A DNA stretch of 64,000 nucleotides from CAWCKS01 sp963763485 (GTDB lineage Bacteria; Pseudomonadota; Alphaproteobacteria; Rhizobiales; Xanthobacteraceae). Shown piece after piece: positions 8,448 to 19,995 of this stretch. Made by a program: the position numbers and the translations under genes. The notes below the pieces were generated by a model, which saw only the letters and a list, made by a program, of their open reading frames with translations, ran no database searches and had not been told where the DNA came from. Location of the stretch: the NCBI GenBank assembly GCA_963763485.1, contig CAVXOW010000008.1, positions 682,001-746,000 of the forward strand, given 5' to 3'. Each line of letters begins with the position of its first letter. The stretch's first letter is position 1.

Positions 8448-9152
8448 CTAGAACCAGCGCTCGCCGATCACCAGCGTGTCGCCAGGCTGCAGGGGTATGT
8501 TCGGCGGCACCACTGCGGTGACCGCGCCGACTTCGTTGCGGCGCGTCAGCTTGAACGCAGTTTTCTTGGCGCGCGGCGTGTAGCCGCCGGCAATCGCCAC
8601 TGCGCTCTCGGCTGTCAGGTTCGGAACGTAGGGATACTGGCCGGGAGCGGCGACCTCGCCGAGAATGAAGAATGGCCGGTACTGCTCGACCTCGGCGGCG
8701 ACGTACGGCTCACGGATATAGCCGCCGCGCAGTTTCGCCGCGATGGCCTGGGCGAGTTCGGCCGGCGTGCAACCGCGCGCCACGACGGCGCCGATCAGCG
8801 GCATCGTGATATTGCCACCGGCGTCGACCGCATAGGAATTGGTGAGGCCCTCCTGGCCGTAGACCACGATGCGAAGCTTGTCGCCAGCGTCGAGACGGTA
8901 GCCCGAGTCGTAGGCCGCGACCGGCACCGGCGCGGGAGCCGGCGCAACGTAGGCGACGCGCGCCGGAACCGGCACCGCGACGACTGGCGGAGGCGCGGCC
9001 ATCGAACCGCCATAGGCGACGGCGTCAAGGCTGCCAGCTACGGGAGGGGGCGGCGGAGCGTAGGCCACCGGACGACGCCGCATGCATCCCGACAGCGCGA
9101 TGACCGCCATCGTGACGACCAGCAAGACCCGAGCGACGCGAACGACGGACAC
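8448..9152 (-). CDS. polysaccharide export lipoprotein (Wza/ExoF-like)
   Basis: A 234-residue outer-membrane-type lipoprotein: the signal peptide ends in a lipobox LSGC at about residues 20-23. A proline/alanine-rich linker (residues 30-80) precedes the polysaccharide-export domain, recognised by YRLDAGDKLRIVVYGQEGL, then the SLBB-like part with FILGEVAAPGQYPYV. The family forms or feeds the outer-membrane channel for capsule or exopolysaccharide. No glycosyltransferase or Wzc-like partner is adjacent, so it is an isolated copy. The Pro/Ala linker is longer than usual. Confidence 0.85.
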   Translation of the reverse strand: MSVVRVARVLLVVTMAVIALSGCMRRRPVAYAPPPPPVAGSLDAVAYGGSMAAPPPVVAVPVPARVAYVAPAPAPVPVAAYDSGYRLDAGDKLRIVVYGQEGLTNSYAVDAGGNITMPLIGAVVARGCTPAELAQAIAAKLRGGYIREPYVAAEVEQYRPFFILGEVAAPGQYPYVPNLTAESAVAIAGGYTPRAKKTAFKLTRRNEVGAVTAVVPPNIPLQPGDTLVIGERWF

Positions 9153-9254
9153 CGGACGTGATCTCCAAGAGATACGTCCGATTTGCGCTGGTTATGGTTA
9201 ATAAACGGTGTTCGCGGCTTTGCAGCGGGCGAATTTCCCGCCCGTCGACACCGC

Positions 9255-9911
9255 TTACGCCGAAACTCCTACCCCGATCGGGCACGACACGCCGGTGCCG
9301 CCGAGGCCGCAATAGCCCGCCGGATTCTTGGCGAGGTACTGCTGGTGATAGTCCTCGGCGAAATAGAACGGGCCAGCCGGCGCTACCTCGGTCGTGATGG
9401 CGCCATAGCGCTTTGCGCTGAGCGCCTTGGCAAAGACCGCCTTCGACTCCTGCGCCGCCTTCGCCTGCGCATCGTCGAAGGTATAGATCGCCGAACGGTA
9501 CTGAGTGCCGACGTCGTTGCCCTGCCGCATGCCCTGCGTCGGGTCATGGTTCTCCCAGAAGGTCTTCAGCAGCGTCTCGTAGGAGATCTTCTTCGGATCG
9601 AAGACGACCAGCACGACCTCGGTGTGGCCGGTGCGACCGCTGCACACCTCCTCATAGGTCGGGTTCGGCGTGAAGCCGCCGGCGTAGCCGACCGCAGTCG
9701 TAAAGATGCCGTCGCCCAGTTCCCAGAACTTGCGCTCGGCGCCCCAGAAGCAACCCAGCGCGAACACGGCGCGCTGCAGGCCTTCCGGATAAGGCGGCTG
9801 GATCGGACGGCCGTTGACGAAATGCTGCTTCGCGGTCGGGATCGGCGTCGGCCGGCCCGGCAACGCCTGGTCCGCGGTCGGCATTTCCAGTGACTTGCGC
9901 ATGAAGAGCAT
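9255..9911 (-). CDS. msrA: peptide-methionine (S)-S-oxide reductase
   Basis: Reduces the S-epimer of methionine sulfoxide in oxidised proteins using thioredoxin. The catalytic signature GCFWGAE is at about residues 53-59, followed by AVGYAGG and GHTEVVLVVFDP, all diagnostic of MsrA. Length (218) is normal; the N-terminal extension with KSLEMPTADQALPGRP matches the long form. A second cysteine for recycling is near the C-terminus (GYCGLGGTGVSCP). Cytoplasmic; appears to be transcribed alone. Confidence 0.96.
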   Translation of the reverse strand: MLFMRKSLEMPTADQALPGRPTPIPTAKQHFVNGRPIQPPYPEGLQRAVFALGCFWGAERKFWELGDGIFTTAVGYAGGFTPNPTYEEVCSGRTGHTEVVLVVFDPKKISYETLLKTFWENHDPTQGMRQGNDVGTQYRSAIYTFDDAQAKAAQESKAVFAKALSAKRYGAITTEVAPAGPFYFAEDYHQQYLAKNPAGYCGLGGTGVSCPIGVGVSA

Positions 9912-9997
9912 GGAACGTCTCCTGATTTCCTTGTCACCTTATATACGCTCGGCCCAGCCCCGTTGTTAGCCGCCGGCAGTGCTCGAAAGAGGCAGCC

Positions 9998-10315
9998 TCA
10001 GTCGCGCGCGTAGCCGATCAGCCGCCGTCGCGGCCGGAACAGCAGCATCAAGAGAATACCGGCGACACCGAACACTGCAAAGGTCGGCTGATCCAGCACG
10101 ACCTTGACGACGTGGGTCCACAGCCAGGGCGCATGGCTTTCGAGCGAGACCCGAAGAGCTTGCTGGCTCGACTGATGGATATCGTTCCAGAATTCAGAGA
10201 GCCGGGTCAGCCGCAGGGTCTGGTCTGCGATCGAGCGCTGGCCGTCGTAGATCACGAAGATGAACCCGGCCGCGAGCAGGAGAAGACCGATAAAACGAAA
10301 AAACCCCCGGATCAT
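9998..10315 (-). CDS. small membrane protein with two transmembrane segments
   Basis: The 105-residue product has one hydrophobic helix at residues 6-22 (FIGLLLLAAGFIFVIYD) and another near 78-92 (FAVFGVAGILLMLLF) ending in a cluster of arginines (RPRRRL), with a polar loop of about 50 residues between them. No known domain was recognised. The compact form resembles small inner-membrane proteins annotated as hypothetical in Bradyrhizobium (inference). Confidence 0.7.
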   Translation of the reverse strand: MIRGFFRFIGLLLLAAGFIFVIYDGQRSIADQTLRLTRLSEFWNDIHQSSQQALRVSLESHAPWLWTHVVKVVLDQPTFAVFGVAGILLMLLFRPRRRLIGYARD

Positions 10316-10673
10316 GGATGACCTTTACCCGTCAGATCCCCGCAATAGCGCCACAAGACACGATTTTCAATCCAAACGGGCGGCTTTGGACATGCCAGCC
10401 CATGAAATTTGGCCCTGACGCACGGTGTTTGCCGCGTTGACGATGCGATGGCCCGCCTCTATAACGCGGGCCGTTGGCGGCGGGCATTCCGCCGCCACTG
10501 TTCTTTCGGCGGCTCGGGACGATCTTTGACCGCATCGCGCGAATGAACGGCAATTTCCAGGAACAGAGTTTCGACTGAAGCTTGAGCGGATCGCGACATG
10601 CGGCCGTGCATGAAAGGTCCGGCTGCATCCGGCACCGGATCATCAAGCGGACCAGGACAGAGCAGACAAGAGT
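10316..10673. other. non-coding stretch before rpsT, with two hairpins
   Basis: No convincing gene. Two adjacent hairpins lie at 10450-10472 (GGCCCGC/GCGGGCC) and 10476-10496 (GGCGGCGG/CCGCCGCC). Neither is followed by a T run. They may be part of the rpsT leader or the end of the divergent transcript. I see no clear promoter hexamers. Confidence 0.5.
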
Positions 10674-10940
10674 ATGGCCAACACCACATCAGCCCGCAAG
10701 GCGACGCGCAAGATCGCTCGCCGCACCGAAGTCAACAAGGCGCGCCGCACCGGCATGCGCAGTTCCGTGCGTAGCGTCGAGGAAGCGATCAAGAAGGGCG
10801 ATCGCGCCGCCGCTGCCGCAGCGCTGAAGAAGGCGGAACCCGAGTTGATGCGTGCCGCGCAGCAGAACGTGCTCCATAAGAACGCGGCGAGCCGCAAGGT
10901 CTCGCGGCTGACGCACGCGATTGCCAGGCTCGCGAAGTAA
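10674..10940 (+). CDS. rpsT: 30S ribosomal protein S20
   Basis: An 88-residue, very basic protein of the small ribosomal subunit that binds 16S rRNA. MANTTSARKATRKIARRTEVN and the C-terminal KNAASRKVSRLTHAI are characteristic. It has normal length and is followed by a strong terminator, so it is transcribed on its own. rpsT upstream of dnaA is a common arrangement in Rhizobiales. Confidence 0.97.
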   Translation: MANTTSARKATRKIARRTEVNKARRTGMRSSVRSVEEAIKKGDRAAAAAALKKAEPELMRAAQQNVLHKNAASRKVSRLTHAIARLAK

Positions 10941-10974
10941 CGCCGTCGCGATTGCCACGCATCGACTTGCGACG

Positions 10975-11005
10975 AGAGCTCGGCCACGCCGGGCTCTTTT
11001 GTTTT
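10975..11005 (+). terminator. rho-independent terminator of rpsT
   Basis: AGAGCTCGGC pairs with GCCGGGCTCT (one mismatch) across a CAC loop, followed by TTTTGTTTT. It lies 35 bases after the S20 stop. Confidence 0.85.
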
Positions 11006-12147
11006 GCACCGCAGTGAATTCGGCAAGAGCCGTCCGCCGCGCTGGCTGCAGCGCAATCGAAATCGCGCGTCGGCATCGTCCGCCGTTGCGTTTGACCGTC
11101 GCGACACGTCCGGTCGTGATGCTGGCAGGAGCGGGCGCGTTTTCACGACGAAATGGCGACGGCTACCCTCCTCTGCTGCGCAAGAAAAAATTCGCTTAGA
11201 TAATCACTTACCGGGAATGTCCGCGAAGGTAGTTGGAGTTCACCGTCTGTCGCTATGACGCTGTGTGTTAAATTTATGAAGATCATTTTGCAGTGTCATA
11301 TTTGACACGCGTTTTTTTGTCCCGAAGATTCAAAACGTTGGCGTCTCGCACGGCGGCGCGGGTAGGCCAGAGCCGGCATGCAGGCCCAATCACGCCGATG
11401 AAAGGCGTTGCAGCTAGTTTCGGCATGTGTTTCTTTTGGATCCTTCGCGGCGCCAACGATCACTGCAATCGACGTTGCAGTTCGGCGGCAGGCGCGCAAA
11501 TCAGTGGCGGCGCGTAAGCGGCAATTCCCAGCCGAGGTAGAGTTTTTGCTCACACGGTTTGTGAGAGCGGTTGAGCTATGCCTGCTAGAGAGTTCGCGTT
11601 CGTGCGTACCAGAGAGTGAATGGCAGTGAGTGAAGGAGCACCGGCAAACAGGCTCCGGACAGCAGAGTACGCGGCGTAAAAATGATCCCTTGAGGCTTCG
11701 GCCGGGGATCACAGTGTCAACCAGAAGGCTGAAGGCTAGGAGACCTTGGCGCGACAACGCTTGCGCTGAGTGGGGGGTTTATTATGCCAAATGCGCGGAT
11801 GTTACGGAGCGGACGACGACAGGCTCCAATACTAAAAGACAGAACACACTTCGACAGCGCAATCGCAAGTTTGAGACGCAACGGCTTTGCTCAGAGCCGC
11901 GACTTGCGCCAGCTGTCAGATCACTCTGTCTGCAACTCCCCCCCAAGAATACCGCCGAGTCCTTGCTGACCTCGCGACGGAATGATTTTTGCTCGAGCTT
12001 TGCCAGATTGGCGTGATCACGCCGGGAGTCAAGGGCATCGGGAAAACATCCGCCACGGAGGTCGCGCCGCTCCCGTCGACGGGCGCGCGCAAGCACCCGT
12101 CTCAACGAAAATCCGATTCTTGAACTCAGGTGGAACTCTTGTTGCAA
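11006..12147. other. 1.1-kb non-coding region upstream of dnaA
   Basis: No gene was found here; the open frames present are short and lack any family resemblance. A locally AT-rich part at about 11186-11330 contains a perfect palindrome (separate entry) and a T-run. Four GANTC sites, the CcrM methylation target, were noted at 11327, 11957, 12026 and 12115, the last three within about 190 bases of the dnaA start. I saw no match to the TTATCCACA DnaA box, so I do not call an origin. Confidence 0.5.
11293..11308. promoter_or_regulatory. perfect palindrome upstream of dnaA
   Basis: GTGTCA TATT TGACAC is a perfect inverted repeat with a four-base AT centre, the size of a dimeric regulator site. 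It is about 840 bases before dnaA in an AT-rich pocket. The binding protein is not known. Confidence 0.4.
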
Positions 12148-13581
12148 ATGGCGAAGAACGAACAGGAATGCTGGGCCCGCGTCAAAGATCGGCTGCGGTC
12201 GAGCGTAGGCGACGACGTCTACAACAGCTGGTTCGCACGCGTGGACCTCGAGCAATTGAACAGCGAAGCGGTGCACATGTCGGTGCCGACGCGGTTCCTG
12301 AAGAGCTGGATCCAGACGCACTATGCCGAGCGCGTGCTCGGCTGCTGGCAGGAGGAGCTGCCGAACCTGAACCGCATCGAACTGACGGTGCGCACGCCGG
12401 TGCGCAGCATAGCGCCTGCGAAGGACGCCAGGGCTGCGACCGACGAGCGGCGCGGCGAACGCGGCGACGCCCGCGCGCACGACGGCGGACGCACCGCGGT
12501 ATCAGCGATGGCCGCGAGCGCCGGACATGAGGCGCTCGGGGGGTCGCCGCTCGATCCGCGGCTCACCTTCGAGACCTTCGTGATCGGCCGCTCCAACACG
12601 CTGGCGCACGCGGCGGCGCGCCAGGTTGCGGAGGGCCGGCGCGGCGATCCCGTGATGTTCAACCCGCTCTACATCCATGCAGGCGTGGGCCTCGGCAAGA
12701 CACATCTGCTGCAGGCGATCACGTTTGCCGGCAACGCGCTCGGCCAGCGCAAGGTGCTGTATCTCACCGCCGAGAAATTCATGTACGGCTTCGTGTCTGC
12801 GCTGAAGGCGCAGACCGCGATCGCGTTCAAGGAAACATTGCGCGCGATCGACGTGCTCGTGATCGATGATATGCAGTTCCTGCAGGGCAAATCGACCCAG
12901 GCCGAGTTCTGCCACACGCTCAATGCGCTGATCGACTCCGGTCGCCAGGTGGTGATCGCGGCCGACCGGCCGCCGGCCGACCTCGAGAGCCTCGACGATC
13001 GCGTGCGCTCGCGGCTCGCCGGCGGCCTTGTCGTGGAGATGGGTTCGCTCGGCGAGGAACTCAGGCTCGAGATCCTGAAGTCGCGCGTCAACGCCGCGCG
13101 CATCCTGCATCCGAGCTTCGACGTTCCACCGCCGGTGCTGGACTATCTGGCGCGCACCATCACCCATAACGGTCGCGACCTCGAAGGTGCGATCAACCGG
13201 CTGCTCGCGCACAATACGTTGAGCGGACAGGCGGTGACGCTGGAGATGGCGGAGCGCGAGGTGCGCGACCTGATCCGCCCGCAGGAACCGCGGCGGGTGA
13301 AGATCGAGGACATTCAGCGCGTGGTGGCGCGGCAGTACAACGTGAGCCGCTCGGACCTCCTCTCGTCGCGCCGCACGGCCAATGTGGTGCGGCCGCGGCA
13401 GGTGGCGATGTATTTGGCCAAGACGCTGACGCTCCGCTCGCTGCCGGAAATCGGCCGGCGCTTCGGCGGACGCGATCACACCACCGTGCTGCACGCGGTG
13501 CGCAAGATCGAAGCGCTGGTGGGCAAGGACACGACGTTGGCCGACGAGGTCGAGCTCTTGAAACGGCTGCTGCAGGACTAG
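12148..13581 (+). CDS. dnaA: chromosomal replication initiator protein DnaA
   Basis: ATP-dependent initiator of chromosome replication (477 residues). Domain I is at residues 1-85 (WARVKDRLRSSVGDDVYNSWFA), followed by a poorly conserved linker rich in Ala/Arg/Asp (about 90-135). The AAA+ domain has Walker A GVGLGKTH near residue 180 and Walker B VLVIDDMQFLQGK. The DnaA-box recognition motif GGRDHTTVLHA is near the end. The ATG at 12148 (MAKNEQECW) is preferred over a GTG at 12130 since GGTGGAA lies before it. Downstream are dnaN, recF and gyrB in the same direction. The GANTC sites before it suggest methylation-linked control, which is inference. Confidence 0.96.
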   Translation: MAKNEQECWARVKDRLRSSVGDDVYNSWFARVDLEQLNSEAVHMSVPTRFLKSWIQTHYAERVLGCWQEELPNLNRIELTVRTPVRSIAPAKDARAATDERRGERGDARAHDGGRTAVSAMAASAGHEALGGSPLDPRLTFETFVIGRSNTLAHAAARQVAEGRRGDPVMFNPLYIHAGVGLGKTHLLQAITFAGNALGQRKVLYLTAEKFMYGFVSALKAQTAIAFKETLRAIDVLVIDDMQFLQGKSTQAEFCHTLNALIDSGRQVVIAADRPPADLESLDDRVRSRLAGGLVVEMGSLGEELRLEILKSRVNAARILHPSFDVPPPVLDYLARTITHNGRDLEGAINRLLAHNTLSGQAVTLEMAEREVRDLIRPQEPRRVKIEDIQRVVARQYNVSRSDLLSSRRTANVVRPRQVAMYLAKTLTLRSLPEIGRRFGGRDHTTVLHAVRKIEALVGKDTTLADEVELLKRLLQD

Positions 13582-13656
13582 GCGCGGCACATCGTCTCCG
13601 CCGGCGCGTCGGGGACGCGGTTCTCCGCCTTTCCAGGACTGTGAAGCCCTCCAAAT

Positions 13657-13680
13657 GGCCGGGGAAATGCCGCCCCGGCC
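13657..13680 (+). terminator. GC-rich hairpin between dnaA and dnaN
   Basis: A perfect 8-bp stem GGCCGGGG/CCCCGGCC with an 8-base loop sits 76 bases after the dnaA stop. No T run follows, so it is either a weak terminator or an mRNA processing/stability structure. Confidence 0.4.
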
Positions 13681-13818
13681 GGGCCTCCTGCCCTTGCGCT
13701 TGAGGGCCTTCCGCGCCACCCTGCGTGCCCCTCGGCGGACTTCTTGATAATCCGCCGCGATCCGCTGCGATGTCGCCTCCGGCGCGCAGCACTCCCTTTT
13801 CAGGTGGTGGAACGAGGC

Positions 13819-14938
13819 ATGAAGGTTACCGTCGAGCGTGCGCAACTGATGAAATCGCTGGGCCACGTCCATCGCGTGGTGGAGCGGCGCAACACCATTC
13901 CGATCCTCGGCAACGTCCTGGTCAAAGCGGACAAATCGCGCCTCAGCCTGAAGGCGACCGACCTCGACCTCGAGGTGATCGAGACGTTGCCGGCGGAAGT
14001 CGCGACAGCCGGCGCGACCACGGTTCCCGCGCACATGTTCTATGACATCGTCCGCAAGCTGCCCGACGGCTCGCAGATCGTGCTGGAGGCGACCGGCGAT
14101 CGCGCCGTGCTCGCGATCCGTGCCGGCCGTTCGCGCTTCACGCTGCAGACGCTGCCGGAGTCGGACTATCCGGATCTTGCCGCCGGCGAGATGACCCATG
14201 CCTTCGCGCTCGGCGCGATCGACATGAAGAAACTACTCGACAAGACCCAGTTTGCGATCTCGACCGAAGAGACGCGCTACTATCTCAACGGCATCTATCT
14301 GCACGTCGCAGGCAGCGCCAAGGCCGCGACCTTGCGCGCCGTCGCAACCGATGGCCATCGCCTTGCCCAGATCGACCTGCCGCTGCCGCAAGGCGCGAGC
14401 GGCATGACCGGCGTCATCGTGCCGCGCAAGACGGTCGGCGAAGTGCAACGGCTGATCGAGGACAACGAGGCCTCGGTGGCGATCGAGCTGTCGCAGGGCA
14501 AGATCCGCTTCACGATCGGCGACGTCGTGCTGACGTCAAAACTGATCGACGGCACGTTCCCCGACTATGCGCGCGTCATCCCGCAGAACAACGACAAGGA
14601 ACTCGTCGTCGACAAGAAGGATTTTGAGGCCGCCGTCGACCGCGTCTCGACCATCTCCTCTGAACGCGGGCGCGCCGTCAAACTCGCGCTCTCGCGCCGG
14701 CAAGCTGGTGCTCTCGGTGACCAATCCGGATTCCGGCAGCGCCACCGAGGAACTCGAAGTCGAATATGCCGCCGATCCGCTCGATATCGGCTTCAACTCG
14801 CGCTACCTGCTCGACATCGCCGCCCAACTCGATGGCGAAGCCGCAGTTCTGAAGCTTGCCGACCCGGGTTCGCCGACCCTGATCCAGGACAAGGAATCGC
14901 AGAACGCGCTCTATGTGCTGATGCCGATGCGGGTTTAA
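13819..14938 (+). CDS. dnaN: DNA polymerase III beta subunit (sliding clamp), frameshifted as assembled
   Basis: The ring clamp that tethers the replicative polymerase to DNA. MKVTVERAQLMKSLGHVHRVVERRNTIPIL is the standard N-terminus, preceded by GGAACGAGGC. Reading breaks near 14694 after VKLALS and continues one base later with GKLVLSVTNPDSGS to the family C-terminus NALYVLMPMRV. The total is 1,120 bases; removing one base gives exactly 372 residues, the usual size. Because the gene is essential and single-copy, a one-base sequence error is the most likely cause. It follows dnaA and precedes recF, the standard order. Confidence 0.95.
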
Positions 14939-14964
14939 CTCGGCTCAATTGCAGTTAGTTTGTC

Positions 14965-15055
14965 GTCATGGCCGGGCTTGTCCCGGCCATCCACGTTTTG
15001 AGGGTGGCGGAAACAATTGAAAGACGTGGATGCCCGGCCTAAAGCCGGGCATGAC
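14965..15055. repeat. family C junction repeat between dnaN and recF
   Basis: Outer stem GTCAT/ATGAC; left hairpin GGCCGGG-cttgt-CCCGGCC; right hairpin GCCCGGC-ctaaa-GCCGGGC; inner stem ATCCACGT/ACGTGGAT. The four parts together can form a four-way junction. Related copies are at 30781 and 40932. Confidence 0.8.
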
Positions 15056-15070
15056 GGAACCAAGGGCTCC

Positions 15071-16210
15071 ATGACCACCTCGCGCATTCGACGCCTGTCG
15101 CTGACGCATTTCCGCAGCTATCGCGCGGCCAACCTCGAGACCGGCGCCGATCTCGTCGCGCTGGTGGGACCCAATGGCGCCGGCAAGACCAATTGTCTTG
15201 AAGCGATCTCGCTGTTGACGCCGGGCCGCGGGCTACGCCGCGCCACGCTCGACGATATCGCCGACAACGAAGGCGACGGCTCCTGGGCGGTCGCCGCCGA
15301 GATCGAAGGTGCGCTGGGGCTCGCCACGCTTGGCACCGGCATCGAACCGCCGGTTGCGGGCACGCCGAGCACGGCGCGCCGCTGCCGGATCGATCGCGAG
15401 CCGGTGTCATCGGCCGCGGCCTTCGGCGACCATTTGCGCCTCGTGTGGCTGACACCGGCGATGGACCAGCTGTTCATGGGTGCGGCGTCGGAGCGGCGGC
15501 GTTTTCTCGACCGGCTTGTGCTCGCAATCGACAGCGGCCATTCCGCGCGGGTCAACGCGCTGGAGCGCTCGCTGCGCTCGCGAAATCGCTTGCTGGAAGA
15601 CCCGAAGGCCGACGCGCACTGGCTTGACGCAGTCGAGCACGAAACCGCGCAGCTCGCGGTCGCGGTCGCCGCACTCCGCGGCGAAACGGTGACACGGTTG
15701 CAGGTGAAGCTTTCCGCGCGAGCAACCGCGTCGGTGTTTCCGAGCGCGATCATCGCGCTCGACGGCTGGATGGAGAACGCGCTGCTCGCCGAGACCGCAC
15801 TGGCGGTCGAGGAACGGTACCGCGCGATCCTCCGCGAGGCCCGGCCACGCGACGCGGCCGCCGGCCGCACGCTCGACGGCCCGCATTTGACCGACCTGCA
15901 AGTGATCTACGCACCGAAATCGATGCCTGCGAAAGACGCCTCAACCGGCGAGCAGAAGGCGCTCCTGATCGGGCTCGTGCTCGCCCATGCCGGCCTGGTC
16001 TCCGACATGACCGGTATCGTGCCGTTGCTGCTGCTCGACGAAGTCGTCGCCCATCTCGATCCGAACCGCCGCGGCGCACTGTTCGATGAACTCGAGACGC
16101 TGGGTGCGCAGGTCTGGATGACCGGCGCAGACCCTGCGGCGTTCGCCGCGATCATTCGGTGCGCCGATATTTTCGACGTCGAGAACGGCCGCCTCGCGCG
16201 TCGTGTCTGA
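15071..16210 (+). CDS. recF: DNA replication and repair protein RecF
   Basis: SMC-like ATPase that helps load RecA onto gapped DNA with RecO and RecR. Walker A GPNGAGKTN is at about residues 34-42, the ABC-type signature STGEQKALLIG at about 295-305, and Walker B LLLLDEVVAHLD at about 325-336. Length is 379, normal. The ATG at 15071 (MTTSRIRRLSLTHFRSYR) is the family start; the longer open frame merely reads through the repeat before it. It stands in the conserved dnaA-dnaN-recF-gyrB cluster. Confidence 0.95.
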   Translation: MTTSRIRRLSLTHFRSYRAANLETGADLVALVGPNGAGKTNCLEAISLLTPGRGLRRATLDDIADNEGDGSWAVAAEIEGALGLATLGTGIEPPVAGTPSTARRCRIDREPVSSAAAFGDHLRLVWLTPAMDQLFMGAASERRRFLDRLVLAIDSGHSARVNALERSLRSRNRLLEDPKADAHWLDAVEHETAQLAVAVAALRGETVTRLQVKLSARATASVFPSAIIALDGWMENALLAETALAVEERYRAILREARPRDAAAGRTLDGPHLTDLQVIYAPKSMPAKDASTGEQKALLIGLVLAHAGLVSDMTGIVPLLLLDEVVAHLDPNRRGALFDELETLGAQVWMTGADPAAFAAIIRCADIFDVENGRLARRV

Positions 16211-16455
16211 GGCCCGCTGCGGCACCGTATCAACCGTGCCGCAGAGCGCGAATCAGGAGGCCCGAACTCGAGCTTTTCGGCCGCGCAAAAACAGTCCTAA
16301 AATGCCCTTGAAAAAATGCCGAAAAGAACCATCTTTTCAGGATGTTATCCGTCGCCAGTTTACCCTATACGGTTGACGGGTTTCATGGCACAAACCGCTG
16401 TCCTGCGTGACGTTTTGGCGCGACTGATTCGATACCCCTGACAAAGGCCTTTGGA

Positions 16456-18894
<2,439 letters not shown>

Positions 18895-18900
18895 CTCCGT

Positions 18901-19905
18901 TCAATTCGCTGTCTTCGGCGGCAGCACTTCGCCGGCAAAGAAGCGGCGCGGGTTGTCCTCCAGCATCGAGGCGATGTCGGCCTGGTTGATGCCGCGGGTG
19001 TGAAGCATCGGAATGAAATCCGTGAACATGTAGGTGTAGGGCGGCGGGTAGCGGCCCTGCGACTTCAGGTGCTCGATTTTCGCGAGCTCTTCGGCACTGA
19101 GCTGGCGCGGAAATTTCCCGAGCCAGCCGCAATGACGATCCTGGCTCATCATGATCTGTGCGCGAAAGCCATCCTTGACCAGCTTGGCCAGATTGTCGGC
19201 ACGCACCTCGTCGGGTTGCAGGCGCAGAATGCCGATGCGGTCGAAGCCGATATAGGAACCGCCATCGACCACGCGGCGATGATAGGCGGGATCGGCATTG
19301 CCGCAGCAATGGCCGATCAGGCAGCGGTGGGCGCCGACGCCGCCTGCGGCAAACAGTTCCTGCTGCTCGGGGCCGGCGCAACCATCCTGCGTGTGGGTGA
19401 TGATCGGAACGCCGGTGGCTTTTTGCGCGATACAGGCGGCGGCGAGGAACTTCTTCTCGAATGCGGTGACGACGGGCGCGCCGGTCGCGACCTTGATGGC
19501 GCCGGCCTTCACACCGGTGTCCTCGATGCCATGGGTGATCTCGCGGATGTAGAGCTCGGCAATCTCTTCGACTGTGCGGGCGCGCCAATAGACCGGCAGG
19601 CCCATGTCCTCGAAGTAGAAGCCGGTGGTGCAGATGATATGCATCCCCGACTTTTCCGAAATCTCCTTCATCATGGTGACGTCGCGGCCGAGTTCGATCG
19701 GGCACGGATCAACGAAGCTGCGTACGCCGTGCTCGGTGCGCAGCTGTACCAGACGTCGCACCGCCTCCTCGATGAATTCGGCACGGTCGAATTTAGCCGT
19801 CGGATCGAACTCGGCGCCGGGAAAGGCGATGAACAGGTGCTCGTGCATCAGCGTCCGCCCAAGCCGCTCGACCGGGATCGGTCCCGTCACCGTTTGCACC
19901 ATCAT
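18901..19905 (-). CDS. phosphotriesterase-family metal-dependent hydrolase
   Basis: A 334-residue amidohydrolase-fold protein of the phosphotriesterase/lactonase type. The N-terminal metal pair is in LMHEHLF; a lysine that could be carboxylated lies in GVKAGAIKVAT; further metal histidines are in IITHTQDG and CLIGHCCGN, and the active-site aspartate in MSQDRHCGW. Most relatives are lactonases or hydrolases of unknown natural substrate. The start at 19905 follows GGGAGGATC; the reading frame is open further upstream without a binding site. Transcribed convergently with gyrB, whose stop is only six bases away. Confidence 0.85.
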   Translation of the reverse strand: MMVQTVTGPIPVERLGRTLMHEHLFIAFPGAEFDPTAKFDRAEFIEEAVRRLVQLRTEHGVRSFVDPCPIELGRDVTMMKEISEKSGMHIICTTGFYFEDMGLPVYWRARTVEEIAELYIREITHGIEDTGVKAGAIKVATGAPVVTAFEKKFLAAACIAQKATGVPIITHTQDGCAGPEQQELFAAGGVGAHRCLIGHCCGNADPAYHRRVVDGGSYIGFDRIGILRLQPDEVRADNLAKLVKDGFRAQIMMSQDRHCGWLGKFPRQLSAEELAKIEHLKSQGRYPPPYTYMFTDFIPMLHTRGINQADIASMLEDNPRRFFAGEVLPPKTAN

Positions 19906-19995
19906 GGCATGATCCTCCCGTCTTTTGTTCTTGCCAACGGCGGCACTATGCCCGCGATGCGCGGGGACCTGCAATGCCCGACGAAAGCACGTGCC

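Noticed and set aside
11630..12016. 128-residue open frame before dnaA
   Set aside because: Arg/Thr/Ser-rich with no ribosome binding site or recognisable motif; it looks non-coding.
11006..12147. oriC upstream of dnaA
   Set aside because: No TTATCCACA-type boxes or AT-rich 13-mers were seen, and in this group the origin need not lie beside dnaA.
12502..14199. 565-residue open frame opposite dnaA and dnaN
   Set aside because: It is antisense to two well-identified genes, has no family character, and long antisense frames are common in GC-rich DNA.
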